Assembly: GCA_021819025.1 (NCBI GenBank)
Contig: JAKASN010000030.1
Coordinates: 1-9,943, forward strand
DNA: 9,943 bases
Direction of reading: 5' to 3'
Origin: Actinomycetes bacterium
Lineage (GTDB): Bacteria; Actinomycetota; Acidimicrobiia; Acidimicrobiales; Acidimicrobiaceae
The notes beneath the pieces were generated by a model that ran no database searches, was not told the origin of the DNA, and saw only the letters and a program-made list of their open reading frames with translations. The first letter of the stretch is position 1; every line of letters starts with the position of its first letter. The position numbers were made by a program, and so were the translations under genes. Of the stretch, positions 1-5,767 are shown in pieces.

Positions 1-132
1 CGCGGCCCCGCCGGCGAGTCCCACCAGCGCACCGACGTCACTTCCCGGCAGGCTGAGATCCTCAAGGCCCTCGACGCTCCCGAGCCCCCGCGCTTCCTGG
101 CCCTGAGGGCCAGGCCCCGCTCCGCGGCCTGA
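1..132 (+). CDS. C-terminal fragment of an unidentified reading frame
   Basis: Frame 1 is open from the left edge to a TGA at 130-132, giving 43 residues that end in ALRARPRSAA. The piece includes the stretch TDVTSRQAEILKAL. The composition is strongly GC-rich with C/G in most third positions, as in the neighbouring recombinase. It could be the tail of a transposase or another mobile-element protein, because it sits just upstream of an integrase, but no domain can be recognised in so short a piece. The opposite strand is also largely open here, so the coding direction is not certain. The start lies outside the window. Confidence 0.3.
   Translation, partial: RGPAGESHQRTDVTSRQAEILKALDAPEPPRFLALRARPRSAA
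96..114. repeat. 19-bp near-perfect palindrome
   Basis: CCTGGCCCT and its exact reverse complement AGGGCCAGG are separated by one G. As RNA it would fold into an 8-bp GC-rich stem with a TGA triloop. It overlaps the end of the left-edge reading frame. No U-run follows on either strand, so it is not a classical intrinsic terminator. It could be a transcription-end hairpin, an element-end repeat or a protein-binding palindrome. Confidence 0.45.
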
Positions 133-148
133 CCGCCCCCGAATTCAC

Positions 149-228
149 CTAGGCACTACACGCCCAGGGCGCCCTGAACAAACTTGCCCATCTCTTGGCG
201 CTTTTCGTCCATCCCATGTTTCCCTCCT
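149..228 (-). other. Strong Shine-Dalgarno followed by aborted short reading frames
   Basis: On the minus strand AGGAGG (228 to 223) is followed after 5 bases by ATG (217) and after 10 bases by a second ATG (212). The second ATG opens MDEKRQEMGKFVQGALGV and then meets TAG at 158-156. The first gives 22 residues ending in TAG at 151-149. The second peptide looks like a plausible protein N-terminus. After its stop the same frame stays open to the window edge. This may be the start of a divergent gene ruined by a nonsense mutation or rearrangement. It overlaps the supposed N-terminal coding part of the recombinase, so at most one of the two readings is likely to be real here. The ribosome-binding match could be chance. 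Confidence 0.25.
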
Positions 229-911
229 GCGGAAGTCGGGTCAGAGCGGTGCGAGTGTTCCTGGCCTGGGCCCAGACTCCGGAGGGAGGTGCCGCTGACA
301 TCGGCGCCAGCCCCAGGCTTCCTCGACCGGAGCAGAAGGTCTTGGACGTTCTCACCCGCGAGGAGATCCAGACGATGGAGAACGCTGCCAAGACGGAGCG
401 CGACAAGCTCAACGTCCGGGTCCTCGCGGACTGTGGGCTCAGGCTGGGCGAGGTGCTCGCCCTGCGAGCTGAAGATCTCCGGGAGCCACGGCGCGCCGAG
501 TTCGCCCTCAAGGTTCGCGGCAAGGGCAGTCGCGACAGGGTGGTGCCCCTGGCACCCGGCCTCTACCGCCGCCTGCGCCGTTACCTAGGAGCTCGCGGAG
601 CTGAGCGGCGCGACCCCGTCTTCGTCGCCATGCGCAAAGGGGCCGACGGAGCCTACCCACCGCTGACGAAGAGCGGCTTAGAGCAAGCCATCAGGGCGAT
701 CGCCCGCGAGGCGGGAATTGAGAAGCGTGTGTATCCCCACGTCTTCCGCCACAACTTCGCAACCGAGTGGCTGCGCCGCGGGGGCAACGTCATCAGCCTG
801 CAGCGGATCCTGGGCCCTTCCGACCTGACCATGATCCAAGAGGTGTACAGCCACCTCGACACCTCGGACGACTACCAGGCTGCGATGCGAGTCCTGCTGG
901 GCCACGAGTAG
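195..911 (+). CDS. Truncated tyrosine recombinase/integrase, probably inactive
   Basis: This encodes a 238-residue member of the XerC/XerD/phage integrase family, which cuts and rejoins DNA through a tyrosine-phosphate link. The catalytic domain is complete in outline: Arg I at R83 (GLRLGE), the beta-hairpin lysine at K110 (RGKGSRDR), the HxxR box at H182-R185 (PHVFRHNFAT), and the nucleophile at Y218 (VYSHL). The position normally His or Trp in the LGH-type motif is P208 (ILGPSDLTMI), one base away from His. The N-terminal SAM-like core-binding domain is only partly present: recognisable similarity begins around residues 15-25 (RAVRVFLAWA), against about 100 residues in the family. The TTG at 195 has no Shine-Dalgarno. 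The frame is open back to a TAG at 150-152, and ATG 216 is an alternative start. Codon use is much more GC-rich than in the operon to the right. It is most likely a decayed remnant of an integrative element. Confidence 0.8.
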   Translation: MALFVHPMFPSCGSRVRAVRVFLAWAQTPEGGAADIGASPRLPRPEQKVLDVLTREEIQTMENAAKTERDKLNVRVLADCGLRLGEVLALRAEDLREPRRAEFALKVRGKGSRDRVVPLAPGLYRRLRRYLGARGAERRDPVFVAMRKGADGAYPPLTKSGLEQAIRAIAREAGIEKRVYPHVFRHNFATEWLRRGGNVISLQRILGPSDLTMIQEVYSHLDTSDDYQAAMRVLLGHE

Positions 912-1005
912 GCGGCGAACCCGGACTTCCGCACGCCGAGTGAACTCGCTGCAAGTCGCTACGAAGTTCGAAGTGGAAGGCCTCGTATCTGTTGGCGTCC
1001 TCGCA

Positions 1006-1028
1006 CCTGCCCGGACTGCGCGGGCAGG
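1006..1028. repeat. Inverted repeat/hairpin, 8-bp arms
   Basis: CCTGCCCG (1006-1013) and CGGGCAGG (1021-1028) flank a 7-base loop. It lies about 95 bases past the recombinase stop. The stem is strong, but no T-run follows, so it could be a Rho-independent-like end only in a loose sense. Its arms resemble those of the palindrome at 96-114 on the other side of the recombinase. Confidence 0.45.
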
Positions 1029-1251
1029 ATCGAATCCACAGCAGCGAGTGGCGGGGCGACCGCCGAGGCCCAGGCTCTCACATGGATGGGTCACCTTTCG
1101 GGGTACACGCCAGCTGGTACCGCAAGCGGGGTACGGTCAGCAGCTTGCTGGTCGGACTACAGTTGGCGGGGCTTCAAAGTGGCCAGCCATTAGGGCTGAA
1201 AATCCCGACACGAACGACGCGGTTATCGGGCACTTCCCGAGCCCTAACGAC

Positions 1252-1266
1252 GCTACGGGCCGTAGC
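1252..1266. repeat. 15-bp palindrome with 7-bp arms
   Basis: GCTACGG and CCGTAGC are exact reverse complements around a single G. The one-base centre fits a dimeric protein-binding site better than an RNA hairpin. It lies about 100 bases beyond the acetamidase stop and is not in a promoter position for any gene seen here, so no function is assigned. Confidence 0.35.
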
Positions 1267-1364
1267 CTAATGCGCGCTGGCAGCGGCTGGTCTACTCTGC
1301 GCCAATGCACACCTAGAGAATGCCGACACGGACCTCAAGTTCCGGACTTTTCGGAAACTATTCG

Positions 1365-2399
1365 CTATCTCGTAGCCTCCACATGCACTTGTCGCCATAG
1401 ATGGGCCTGCTCGCACATATACGAATGCATCCCCCCATAGACACGCGCCGACTCTAAGTACACCTTAGGCAGCTTCGCGACAATCGTGTATGTGGAATTC
1501 ACAACATTCGCTACATGAGTCTCAGTCAGTTGGCTGACGAGCTGGTAGCTGTCAAGCAGATCGAGACCCGCTTCGGCCGCAACCCACCGTACCAGATCAG
1601 CCTGCGCTATCCTAAATGCATCCTCCAGCGGCCGTGCGCACCCAACACTCATAATGTAACCATCATCCTCAAGCCGAGGCCATAGAGTCGGGCACTTCTT
1701 GATCAGGTCAACGATCAGGACTGTATCCATGGCAGACTCCACCGCCGCGCCGCACGTTTCTCCCTGTCCCTGACGACAGTGCCCATCTCCGACTGAGAAC
1801 AGCGCCCCGGGCACATTGACTCCCAGATAGCAGGTAGCGCCCGACCGCAGTTCCGGCACGTCCATATTCCCGCCAAACTCACCAGGTACAAGCGACGATT
1901 TCACCTCACCGAGGGCTGGAGCCACTCCCACCGTACCCAACATCGGGTCAAGCGGTAGATCCAAAGTGGCTCCGCTGAACCGGCCGGCAAAGGTCACCGT
2001 CTGCCGCACAAGATCGATGGGATAAACCCACACAACCTCGGGAAGCGGCTGCTGCAAAGTCGCCGTCTCGCGGGTCGATGTCAGTGCCCCAAAGCCTTGT
2101 GTGATCGCTGAGACCCCAAAGCCTCGGGTCGGCGTGATGGACACGAAGTGCAGAGCAATGGTATCTCCGGGTTCAGCGCCGATAACGTAGAAGGGCCCGC
2201 TCTGAGGGTTGAACAGAGCGGGCCGCACGGCCGTTGCTACCGTGTCCTCTACTCCTCGAATCTTACCCCCGAAAGCATCCTCTGACCAGACACTCATGAC
2301 GGTCCCAGGAGAAACCTCAAGCACGGCCTTGGCCCCTCCGAAAGTCCAGACCAGCGCTCCACCTTCGGGATGATAATTAATAGATTGCATTGCACTCAT
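1365..2399 (-). CDS. Acetamidase/formamidase family amidohydrolase
   Basis: This is a cytoplasmic amide hydrolase of the FmdA/AmdA family, which hydrolyses formamide, acetamide or related short amides to the acid plus ammonia. Family features are visible: NPQSGPFYVIGAEPGD near residues 60-80, the TRGFG segment, PMLGTVGVAP, EFGGNMDVPEL, GATCYLGVNVPGALFSVGD, and the conserved GDGHCRQGQGETCG block. In that last block the usual GDGE appears as GQGE. The final third carries DSYQLVSQLTE and a PK motif typical of the family C-terminus. About 344 residues is normal or slightly long. ATG 2399 is chosen; ATG 2390 and GTG 2408 are alternatives, and no Shine-Dalgarno separates them clearly. It is the last gene of the operon, 65 bases after the regulator gene. 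Its product could be the ammonia-releasing step for an amide made by the upstream ureohydrolase or by another enzyme. Substrate is not determinable. Confidence 0.87.
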   Translation of the reverse strand: MSAMQSINYHPEGGALVWTFGGAKAVLEVSPGTVMSVWSEDAFGGKIRGVEDTVATAVRPALFNPQSGPFYVIGAEPGDTIALHFVSITPTRGFGVSAITQGFGALTSTRETATLQQPLPEVVWVYPIDLVRQTVTFAGRFSGATLDLPLDPMLGTVGVAPALGEVKSSLVPGEFGGNMDVPELRSGATCYLGVNVPGALFSVGDGHCRQGQGETCGAAVESAMDTVLIVDLIKKCPTLWPRLEDDGYIMSVGCARPLEDAFRIAQADLVRWVAAEAGLDLLDSYQLVSQLTETHVANVVNSTYTIVAKLPKVYLESARVYGGMHSYMCEQAHLWRQVHVEATR

Positions 2400-2464
2400 C
2401 TCTCGCACTTCTAGGACTGAACATCAAGTCTCCCCATCGGGCACATCACTAATCCGAGCTGCTT

Positions 2465-3310
2465 TCAACTCATCCCATTGGGAAGCCGCGTCGACAAGTC
2501 GGCGTCACTTCGAAGCAAGGCGGCAAGCGCCCGTTGCGCCGTTGCCGACTTCCGAAACAACATGCTTCTATCCGCAGCGTACTTCGCATCCGCCAATGCT
2601 CGGTAGTGCTCACCTACAGCGAGCCTAACCTCCGCCTCATCGCCGTCCCGGATGGCATGCCATAGCCGCTCATGCGCGTCCAGATCCCATACAGCAGTTT
2701 CACTGTCGCTAGCAAGTGTCGAGCTCACTAGAATTACCTGATGCATCGGGCGCAGTATCAGCTCGAGAGCCGGGTAATGCAGGGACTGCACGATCCCAAC
2801 ATGAAAGGACAGATGTAATCGGTGTGCAATCTCCCATTCCTGCGCCTCCACTGCGGAGCGCAACTCTGAACACATGCCCCTGAGGCGGGCCCAGTCCTCT
2901 TCGCGGCGCCGGCGAGCAGCGATTGGTGTCAACACACTATCGAGCAGGTGCCTGGCGTCTATGACGTTACCTAGGGTCACATCCGCACGCAGTAGCAACC
3001 GAAGAAGTGCCTCCCCCAGCGCCTCGTCTTGCGGCTCAGTAACGACTGTGCCGCGTCCTTGATGCACGGATACCAACCCTCTGGCCGACAGCGTCCGCAA
3101 CGCCTCCCTCACCACAGTTCGGCTCACCGCTAACTCATCACACAGTTCCGCCTCCGTCGGCAGAGTTGCCCCAGGAACAATCTGCCCACTGAGGATGGCC
3201 GCCTCGAGTTGCCCAACAACCCATGAGCTAAGTTTCGGTGACCGCCTGCTTCGAGCCGAAATGGAAGTTTCGGACGACCTAGCACTGGCTCCTCGAGCAT
3301 CGATCCTCAC
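2465..3310 (-). CDS. GntR-family transcriptional regulator, FadR/FCD subfamily
   Basis: This is a 281-residue DNA-binding regulator. A basic, Ser/Arg-rich leader of about 25 residues precedes a winged helix-turn-helix (roughly 28-90) with PTEAELCDELAVSRTVVREA and the wing QGRGTVV. The FCD ligand-binding domain follows (about 105-240). Family FCD domains bind a metal through one Asp and three His. H170 (SFH), H213 (DAHERL) and H235 (GEHYRAL) fit the His ligands, but the Asp of the usual DxxFH pattern is replaced by H166. The start is GTG at 3310, overlapping the DUF2848 stop by four bases (GTGA), a sign of translational coupling. Lying inside the operon, it probably controls this cluster, most likely as a repressor relieved by a carboxylate pathway intermediate. 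Operator and ligand are not identified. Confidence 0.88.
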   Translation of the reverse strand: MRIDARGASARSSETSISARSRRSPKLSSWVVGQLEAAILSGQIVPGATLPTEAELCDELAVSRTVVREALRTLSARGLVSVHQGRGTVVTEPQDEALGEALLRLLLRADVTLGNVIDARHLLDSVLTPIAARRRREEDWARLRGMCSELRSAVEAQEWEIAHRLHLSFHVGIVQSLHYPALELILRPMHQVILVSSTLASDSETAVWDLDAHERLWHAIRDGDEAEVRLAVGEHYRALADAKYAADRSMLFRKSATAQRALAALLRSDADLSTRLPNGMS

Positions 3311-4002
3311 GTCAACTCATCCGGCTGGACGACAACCCGATACTCGGCGCTTATGGTGCGTCCTATCACTGGGTCGTCTAGAGCAATGTGCCATGCTTCC
3401 ACTCCCACGGGAGGCTCGCCGCCGATCGTGCCAGATAGTATCACCGTTCCGAGCGGTGGCGCACTCATCGAAGAACGACTGGCTAGAATAGCGATCAGCG
3501 ACGAAGGTGCTAGCAGCATACCGCAGCTACCACGCTGAACCTCACTCGATTCCCCGTCAGCCCTGTACGCTGTCAGCGTCAATACCATGTCGTCGAGGTG
3601 CCCCGACACCTCATCTAACGGCCACATGACCCGGGATAGCACGTCCGGACAGTGGCGTTTTGCCCGCGACACACTGGTCTGCTCGATGACGGCATCTGAG
3701 TGGTCGGAGCCGACGCCAATCACCCAGCCTTTGGCTGTCAGCACGAGAGCGTATTCGACCTCCGCGTAGGTCTGGTCGCCGAAGACCACTATCTCGGACG
3801 TCATAGTCACGCGGTCGATTGGCAAAGGATACAGAGTAGGGACCACCACGGGAGCAGGAATCCCCCGCGCCGCGAGCTCCGCGATGTGCTCCAGCACAGT
3901 GGTACGATCTCGCCCAGCATACCCGAAATTAAAGACGGCGCTGATCTCCACATGTTCGACGCTAGTCCGACCATCCAGTCGCTGGACTTCAATTTCCACC
4001 AA
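3307..4002 (-). CDS. DUF2848 family protein (putative FAH-fold hydrolase)
   Basis: This is a 231-residue protein matching the DUF2848 family, distant relatives of the fumarylacetoacetate hydrolase fold whose biochemical role is not established. Recognisable features are NFGYAGRDRTTVLEHIAELA near residues 26-45, the VPTLYPL segment, VGVGSDHSDAVIE, SRAKRHCPDVLSRVMWPLDEV, and the C-terminal LGTVILSGTIGG and DPVIGR stretches. Length is normal for the family. The start TTG 4002 has GTGGAG 8 bases upstream; GTG 3999 is the adjacent alternative. It lies 15 bases after the SDR stop and overlaps the regulator by 4 bases, so the three are co-translated. By analogy with FAH-fold enzymes it may cleave or decarboxylate a keto acid from the pathway, but this is inference. 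Confidence 0.82.
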   Translation of the reverse strand: MVEIEVQRLDGRTSVEHVEISAVFNFGYAGRDRTTVLEHIAELAARGIPAPVVVPTLYPLPIDRVTMTSEIVVFGDQTYAEVEYALVLTAKGWVIGVGSDHSDAVIEQTSVSRAKRHCPDVLSRVMWPLDEVSGHLDDMVLTLTAYRADGESSEVQRGSCGMLLAPSSLIAILASRSSMSAPPLGTVILSGTIGGEPPVGVEAWHIALDDPVIGRTISAEYRVVVQPDELT

Positions 4003-4010
4003 GGTGTGCG

Positions 4011-4016
4011 CTCCAC
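4011..4016 (-). promoter_or_regulatory. Ribosome binding site supporting a TTG start for the DUF2848 gene
   Basis: On the minus strand GTGGAG ends 8 bases before TTG 4002 and lies directly after the TGA of the upstream SDR. This spacing favours the non-ATG start at 4002 over GTG 3999 (11 bases). Confidence 0.5.
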
Positions 4017-4017
4017 T

Positions 4018-4773
4018 TCACGCTGCTGTGTACCCTCCGTCGACAGCCAAGGAGATTCCCACGATGTGGCTAGCCTCGTCGCTCGCAAGAAACACTATCG
4101 CCTGGGCTGTCTCCTCCGGCTGACCCAACCGCCCTTGTGGTATCGAGGCACCCAGCTGTTCGCGAAACAACCCAGGTTGTGGCTGCCCTTCCACCCACTC
4201 ATTGATCAAAGGTGTCTCTGTCACCCCGGGAGCCACGGCATTAACTCTAACTCCCCGGGAGGCCCACTCGATCGCCGCGGTCCTGGTCAGGGCAAGGAGA
4301 CCTCCCTTACTCGCGGAGTAGGCACCCATCCCCGCCACGCCAACCGAGGCAGTTCGAGATGTCACATTCACGATCGATCCACTCGATCTGTCCAGCATCG
4401 CCTGGCCCACGATCCGAAGCATCACAAACGCCCCGACAAGGTTCGTGGCCAGGACCTGGTTCAGTTCATCAGCCGACGTGTCACAAACGCTTTTCACGAA
4501 GTCCACGCCCGCACTATTGACAAGTATGTCTGGTCCCCCAAATCGGGATGCTTCCGCAACCGCGGCGACCGCCGTTGCCTCCACAGTAACGTCGCCGCGC
4601 AGAAACTGGGCCCGCTGCCTCCCCAGCTCCCGCTCTAGCCTCATTCCCCTCGCCTCTCCTCGCGCCACGACAATCACGCGCGCGCCTTCTCGAACTAGTA
4701 GACGAACTACGGCCTCGCCGATTCCAGACGTCCCACCCGTGACGATTGCCACCTTTCCGTCAACTTGCCCCAT
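4018..4773 (-). CDS. Short-chain dehydrogenase/reductase (SDR), downstream copy
   Basis: This is a classical SDR oxidoreductase of 251 residues. It shows the nucleotide-binding TGGTSGIG (residues 12-19), NSAG in place of NNAG (86-89), active-site N111, S139, and YSASK with Y152 and K156, followed by RVNAVAPG and the C-terminal VDGG. The end of beta-strand 2 reads VVARGEARG, with no acidic residue and an Arg, which suggests NADP(H) rather than NAD(H). ATG 4773 is chosen because MGQVDGKVAIVTGG is a typical SDR start. TTG 4779, two codons upstream, is an alternative and is closer to an upstream GAGG. It begins 9 bases after the ureohydrolase stop. It probably oxidises or reduces an alcohol/carbonyl in the same pathway; SDR substrate cannot be inferred from sequence alone. 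Confidence 0.87.
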   Translation of the reverse strand: MGQVDGKVAIVTGGTSGIGEAVVRLLVREGARVIVVARGEARGMRLERELGRQRAQFLRGDVTVEATAVAAVAEASRFGGPDILVNSAGVDFVKSVCDTSADELNQVLATNLVGAFVMLRIVGQAMLDRSSGSIVNVTSRTASVGVAGMGAYSASKGGLLALTRTAAIEWASRGVRVNAVAPGVTETPLINEWVEGQPQPGLFREQLGASIPQGRLGQPEETAQAIVFLASDEASHIVGISLAVDGGYTAA

Positions 4774-4782
4774 GTGCAACGC

Positions 4783-5736
4783 TCAGCGCTGGCCTCTGAC
4801 GCTACAGGCCAGCAGGGTAAGAAACTCAAATATAAGGTTGGCCGCCAAAAGCGAAGTCGTTTCAGCCACATCGTAGTCAGGCAGTACTTCCACTACGTCA
4901 AAGCCAACAAACCTAATTCCATGCAGCTCTCGCACCAACGCTTGGCTCTCCCAGGTGGTGAAGCCCCCGACTTCCGGCGTCCCTGTCCCGGGCGCAAACG
5001 CCGGGTCCACAAAGTCAATGTCAAAGGTCAAAAACACCGGACCAACACCTGCGCGAGCACGAACGCGTCGCGCTGTCTCCGCGATGCCGAGTCCATGCAC
5101 TTCCGCCGCCGTAATCACCTCCATACCTAACTCAACAGGTATTTCATAGTCCCTCTTCGAGTAAACGGGGCCGCGAAGCCCGATCTGGATAGCTCGCGAC
5201 GGATCAATCAGCCCCTCGCGGATCGCGTGATAAAACGGCGTGCCGTGAGTATATGGTTGGCCAAAGTATTCATCGGAGGTGTCGCTATGAGCGTCAAAGT
5301 CAATCAGCCCAACCGGGCCATACGCTGCAGCAATCGCCCGCAACTCCGGCAAGGAAATAGAGTGGTCCCCTCCCATGCTGATTGGAATCACCCTTTGCTC
5401 CAAGATTTGTTGTAGTCCAGCACGGATCCGTACCTGCGACTCTTCAATGTAGCCCGGCACAACGGCAATATCTCCGTAGTCAACGACTGATAGATAGTCA
5501 AACGGAGAAATTGCGCTTGCAGTATGGTATGGCCGAATGAGCGCAGACGCACTTCTAATCCGTTCAGGTCCAAACCGTGCCCCGACGCGAAAGGTGGCTC
5601 CCGTATCAAAAGGGATACCTAGTACTGCCACGTCCGTATCCGACAGTGAGCCAGAAACGTGTGGCAATCTGGCATAGGTACGGATCCCAGTGAAGCGAGG
5701 TGATCGTTTTGAGTCCTCTGGTCCATATTTGGGCAT
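4783..5736 (-). CDS. Ureohydrolase (agmatinase/guanidino-acid hydrolase family)
   Basis: This is a 317-residue member of the arginase/agmatinase superfamily, which uses a two-manganese centre to hydrolyse guanidino or formimino groups. All six expected metal ligands are present: H125 (MGGDHS), D148, H150 and D152 (DFDAHSD), and D239 and D241 (FDIDFVDP). The segment THGTPFYHAIREGLIDP (163-179), QIGLRG, and DPAFAPGTGTPEVGG resemble agmatinase and guanidinobutyrase/guanidinopropionase-type enzymes more than arginases. Product would be urea plus an amine if the substrate is a guanidine, or formamide plus an amine if it is a formimino compound. ATG 5736 has a clear GAGGT 6 bases upstream. It lies between the aminotransferase (31-base gap) and an SDR (9-base gap). 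The aminotransferase neighbour suggests the amine released is an omega-amino acid such as GABA or beta-alanine; this is inference. I am confident of the family but not of the substrate. Confidence 0.9.
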   Translation of the reverse strand: MPKYGPEDSKRSPRFTGIRTYARLPHVSGSLSDTDVAVLGIPFDTGATFRVGARFGPERIRSASALIRPYHTASAISPFDYLSVVDYGDIAVVPGYIEESQVRIRAGLQQILEQRVIPISMGGDHSISLPELRAIAAAYGPVGLIDFDAHSDTSDEYFGQPYTHGTPFYHAIREGLIDPSRAIQIGLRGPVYSKRDYEIPVELGMEVITAAEVHGLGIAETARRVRARAGVGPVFLTFDIDFVDPAFAPGTGTPEVGGFTTWESQALVRELHGIRFVGFDVVEVLPDYDVAETTSLLAANLIFEFLTLLACSVRGQR

Positions 5737-5742
5737 TCAGCT

Positions 5743-5747
5743 ACCTC
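5743..5747 (-). promoter_or_regulatory. Ribosome binding site of the ureohydrolase gene
   Basis: On the minus strand AAAGAGGT is followed by six bases and then ATG 5736. This fixes the ureohydrolase start. It lies wholly within the 31-base gap after the aminotransferase. Confidence 0.6.
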
Positions 5748-5767
5748 TTTCCACCTCTATGATCGCG

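Larger units (their letters stand above)
912..1364. other. Intergenic region with several inverted repeats, no gene recognised
   Basis: This stretch lies between the recombinase stop and the stop of the convergent acetamidase gene. No reading frame in it gives a recognisable protein. It contains short inverted repeats at 1006-1028 (8-bp arms), 1117-1134 (imperfect GTACC/GGTAC), 1138-1150 (CAGCA/TGCTG), 1226-1240 (TCGGG/CCCGA), 1252-1266 (7-bp arms) and 1340-1356 (TTCCG/CGGAA). None is followed by a convincing U-run on either strand. Base composition shifts across it from very GC-rich on the left to moderate on the right. It could be a convergent transcription-end region, an old attachment or recombination region, or degraded sequence. 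Confidence 0.5.

Noticed and set aside
1021..1040. tRNA T-arm-like GGATCGAATCC
   Set aside because: It lacks the TTC loop start, the arms do not extend to a 5-bp stem, and no anticodon or acceptor arm can be found around it.
1340..1356. Intrinsic terminator for the operon
   Set aside because: Only a 5-bp stem (TTCCG/CGGAA) exists, and no T-run follows on the minus strand.
940..1440. 166-codon plus-strand reading frame starting with GTG in the intergenic region
   Set aside because: It has no ribosome site and no recognisable domain, and it runs into the 3' end of the acetamidase gene on the other strand.
3700..4638. 312-codon plus-strand reading frame
   Set aside because: It lies antisense to the DUF2848 and SDR genes, both of which have clear family motifs and ribosome sites. 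Its protein has no recognisable motif.
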